In this document: piece by piece, positions 13,326 to 15,006 of the stretch | Layout of the letters: every line of letters begins with the position of its first letter | Numbering within the stretch: position 1 is the stretch's first letter | From: an uncultured Candidatus Peregrinibacteria bacterium | Lineage (GTDB): Bacteria > Patescibacteriota > Gracilibacteria > Peribacterales > Peribacteraceae | DNA: 15,006 bases | Direction: 5' to 3' | NCBI GenBank assembly: GCA_903822115.1 | Contig: CAIJNU010000123.1 | Location: 1-15,006, forward strand | Made by a program: the position numbers and the translations under genes | Notes under the pieces: model-generated | Database searches by the model: none | What the model was told of the DNA's origin: nothing | What the model saw: the letters and a program-made list of their open reading frames with translations, nothing else

Positions 13326-13343
13326 GAGAAGAGAGGAGAAAAA

Positions 13344-13574
13344 TTAGAGTCCTTTGCTGTCCGATGTTTTCGATGCGATCCAGAAGAGAATGCCAAAAGT
13401 TGAAACAATAAATGGAAATGCGCCGAAGACCGCTGCGATCGATGATGACGCCCCGTAACTCTCCACACTCACAGCTTGGATGCAAAAGAGCAAACAAAGC
13501 AGGAGCGCGAACCAGCCCTGCCACGAGACGGGGCTGAAGATCCATCCAAAACGTCTAAACCACTGGTCTCTCAT
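13344..13574 (-). CDS. Small two-helix membrane protein
   Basis: 76 aa from ATG 13574 (ATG 13586 would add four residues). QWFRRFGWIFSPVSWQGWFA (4-23) resembles a phrase seen at the start of many small bacterial membrane proteins ('RYGWG..P..WQGW'). Two hydrophobic helices follow (about 19-36, WFALLLCLLFCIQAVSV, and about 45-66, AAVFGAFPFIVSTFGILFWI), then a short polar tail. The function is unknown. A TATGCT -10-like box ends seven bases before the 13574 ATG, supporting that start, though no good -35 was seen. It lies 30 nt after the glycosyltransferase stop and 18 nt before the dehydrogenase. Confidence 0.7.
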   Translation of the reverse strand: MRDQWFRRFGWIFSPVSWQGWFALLLCLLFCIQAVSVESYGASSSIAAVFGAFPFIVSTFGILFWIASKTSDSKGL

Positions 13575-13604
13575 GGGGATGAGCATAGCAGATCATCGGA
13601 ACAA

Positions 13605-14897
13605 TCAGTACACCGGCCCGAGCGTATTGATGACGAGGAACATCAGCACGAGACTGAGGAACGCGAACTGCCAATACCAACGGATGCTCAACCATCGCGC
13701 GGGAAGGAGCTGAGAAAATTCAATCAGAAGCGAGATGAAGAAGAAAATGCCGAGGGATGCGGAGGCGATGTAGATGCCCTTATTGGAAAAGTATCCATCG
13801 ATCGGATAGAGCATCATGAACAACATGAGGGAGAGAACCTGCAGAAGAGAGAAACCGATGCAAACCACTCCGAAATTGAACCATTCATGATTCCTTGGAA
13901 GTCCGACGAGAAACAGGAGAAAACCACAGAGAAGCAGCCAGGGCATGATCGATTCGTAGAAGGAAATGTACGTGGCGGCTGTGTCGGACTGAGGATCGAA
14001 GTCCTCGGCTTGCCAGAGGGCACGCCACGTCGGAAGCAATCTCGCTTCATTTCCTCCGTGCCCCAAGAAAAAACTTCCCAGGTACTTTCCGAAATCGGCA
14101 TCACGTTTGGCTATGCCGGCTCGGTACTCTCCCACATAATCGAACGTGCCCGCGCTATTGAATAAGAACGTTCCCTCGGGAAGGTAGTAATTCACGAGGT
14201 AATAGGGAAAGATCATCACGACAAAAACTCCGCTGATCATCAAAAGACGTTTTACCTGCAACCACACGTCCTTCCCGCGCACGATAGCAAAGAGAAAGGG
14301 AAGGGAAAGAACGAGAAGACCAGATTGCTTCACGAGAACAGCGCATCCTGCCGCGATGCCAATCACGAATACGGGCCAGCACAATACACGCCGGTGCTCA
14401 ACAGAGAGGAGTCTGGCGGACGCATAGAGTGCGATGCTCGCAAATGCAAAGACGATGACATCCAGATTCACAGCCACCTGCAGATACGAGAAAAGCGGCG
14501 ACCCGCAGACGAGATAGAGGAACCCAATGGCTCCCGGCCGATCTAGAACGCCGAGCAATTGCAGTGTCCTGCGCAAAAACCAGAGAATGGTGATAGCGGA
14601 CAGAAAAGAAATGATTTGCGCGGAAATAAGCGGCGGTTTGTGAAGGAGAAGCCCGATGGTATTCGTCATGAGAAAACCAAGAGCGGGATGAAGGGCATAG
14701 TAGAAGGAACGCAAATCAAAAAACGGATGCAGCCAGCTCACGGATTTCATCGCCTGAAAATGACCGTCAACATCATAGCCAAACTCCACACCCAAACGCA
14801 GGAAGAAGAGCGCGTACTTCGAGAGAAGGGCAACGACGAAAAAAAATCTCTCAATGGTTTCCCAAGGAATCGTTTCGGGGGTTTCGTGCGCGCGCAT
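13605..14897 (-). CDS. GT-C type integral membrane glycosyltransferase
   Basis: 430 aa from ATG 14897, with about ten transmembrane helices. The first is FFFVVALLSKYALFFLRLG (about 18-36). It is followed by an extracytoplasmic loop with YDVDGHF (41-47), which has the acidic residues typical of the first loop of GT-C enzymes using lipid-linked sugars, and by YYALHPALGFLM (66-77). A large soluble loop (about 240-330, including AGTFDYVGEYRAGIAKRDAD) separates the helix groups. The acceptor and sugar are unknown. ATG 14939 is an alternative that would add a hydrophobic 14-residue lead; 14897 is preferred because a promoter-like pair ends 8 nt before it and the protein then begins with a normal charged cytoplasmic segment. 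It follows an ABC permease gene. Confidence 0.75.
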   Translation of the reverse strand: MRAHETPETIPWETIERFFFVVALLSKYALFFLRLGVEFGYDVDGHFQAMKSVSWLHPFFDLRSFYYALHPALGFLMTNTIGLLLHKPPLISAQIISFLSAITILWFLRRTLQLLGVLDRPGAIGFLYLVCGSPLFSYLQVAVNLDVIVFAFASIALYASARLLSVEHRRVLCWPVFVIGIAAGCAVLVKQSGLLVLSLPFLFAIVRGKDVWLQVKRLLMISGVFVVMIFPYYLVNYYLPEGTFLFNSAGTFDYVGEYRAGIAKRDADFGKYLGSFFLGHGGNEARLLPTWRALWQAEDFDPQSDTAATYISFYESIMPWLLLCGFLLFLVGLPRNHEWFNFGVVCIGFSLLQVLSLMLFMMLYPIDGYFSNKGIYIASASLGIFFFISLLIEFSQLLPARWLSIRWYWQFAFLSLVLMFLVINTLGPVY

Positions 14898-14905
14898 CTC
14901 CGCAA

Positions 14906-14935
14906 AACATAGCCCAACCGCACCCTCTAAGACAA
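14906..14935 (-). promoter_or_regulatory. Candidate promoter of the glycosyltransferase gene
   Basis: TTGTCT (14935-14930), 18-nt spacer, TATGTT (14911-14906), 8 nt before the ATG at 14897. The -35 overlaps the alternative ATG at 14939. Both boxes are imperfect. Confidence 0.4.
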
Positions 14936-14951
14936 GCATCGGATAATCCTG

Positions 14952-15006
14952 CTACTCATATCGCAACGCCTCGATCGGACGCAGATCCGCTGCACTCTTC
15001 GCAGGA
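14952..15006 (-). CDS. C-terminal end of a MacB/FtsX-type ABC transporter permease
   Basis: Only the last 17 codons before the TAG at 14954-14952 are in the window. They read PAKSAADLRPIEALRYE, which matches the strongly conserved ending of MacB-like ABC permeases (P..A..L.P.EALRYE). Such permeases work with an ATPase and often a periplasmic adaptor to export peptides, lipoproteins or drugs. The rest of the gene lies to the right. The glycosyltransferase gene follows closely and may be co-transcribed or have its own promoter. Confidence 0.8.
   Translation of the reverse strand, partial: PAKSAADLRPIEALRYE

Noticed and set aside
12378..13403. Plus-strand open frame (341 codons) opposite the dehydrogenase
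   Set aside because: Arg/Glu/Asp-rich antisense shadow; the minus strand carries the full catalytic motifs.

Overview
The window is a gene-dense bacterial chromosome segment of moderately high GC. It has no rRNA, tRNA, CRISPR array or recognisable insertion sequence. Several features suggest a Patescibacteria/CPR-type organism such as the Peribacteria/Peregrinibacteria group: a TrmB-family regulator, a membrane-anchored FAM173-like methyltransferase, a ComEC without its nuclease domain, short 5' UTRs and almost no Shine-Dalgarno sequences. This placement is an inference of low to moderate confidence.

Left end (1-2462), aromatic and proline biosynthesis on the minus strand. In the direction of transcription the order is proB (glutamate 5-kinase), a leader/attenuator, tyrA (prephenate dehydrogenase with an ACT domain), a second leader/attenuator, and the first 37 codons of a probable DAHP synthase that runs off the window. 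This is the most notable part. Each aromatic gene has its own sigma70-like promoter, a 22- or 23-codon leader peptide packed with aromatic codons, and a shared RNA module that can fold either as an antiterminator or as an intrinsic terminator with a U-tract. The tyrA leader carries Tyr and Phe codons only. The DAHP synthase leader carries Phe, Tyr and Trp codons. Both leader start codons lie 9-10 nt after the -10 box, so these mRNAs are probably leaderless.

Middle (2434-9861). A plus-strand TrmB regulator is followed 9 nt later by rsmA (16S rRNA dimethyltransferase) and then comEC. A minus-strand membrane-anchored methyltransferase overlaps the comEC tail. A Sel1-repeat lipoprotein (plus) converges on an HtrA-type serine protease (minus), an envelope quality-control pair. 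A perfect TATAAT promoter then drives two unknown plus-strand genes, one short and charged, one long and probably partly disordered.

Right end (9888-15006), all minus strand. Reading in transcription order: the tail of a MacB/FtsX-type ABC permease, a GT-C type membrane glycosyltransferase, a small two-helix membrane protein, a D-2-hydroxyacid dehydrogenase, a small in-frame ORF or gene remnant ending at a strong hairpin, an atypical FGGY (xylulokinase-like) kinase ending at a 14-bp GNRA-capped hairpin, and a flavodoxin.

Two window-wide patterns stand out. First, -10 boxes often sit only 6-11 nt before the start codon. Second, genes with a real upstream transcript are preceded by C/T-rich tracts instead of Shine-Dalgarno motifs.
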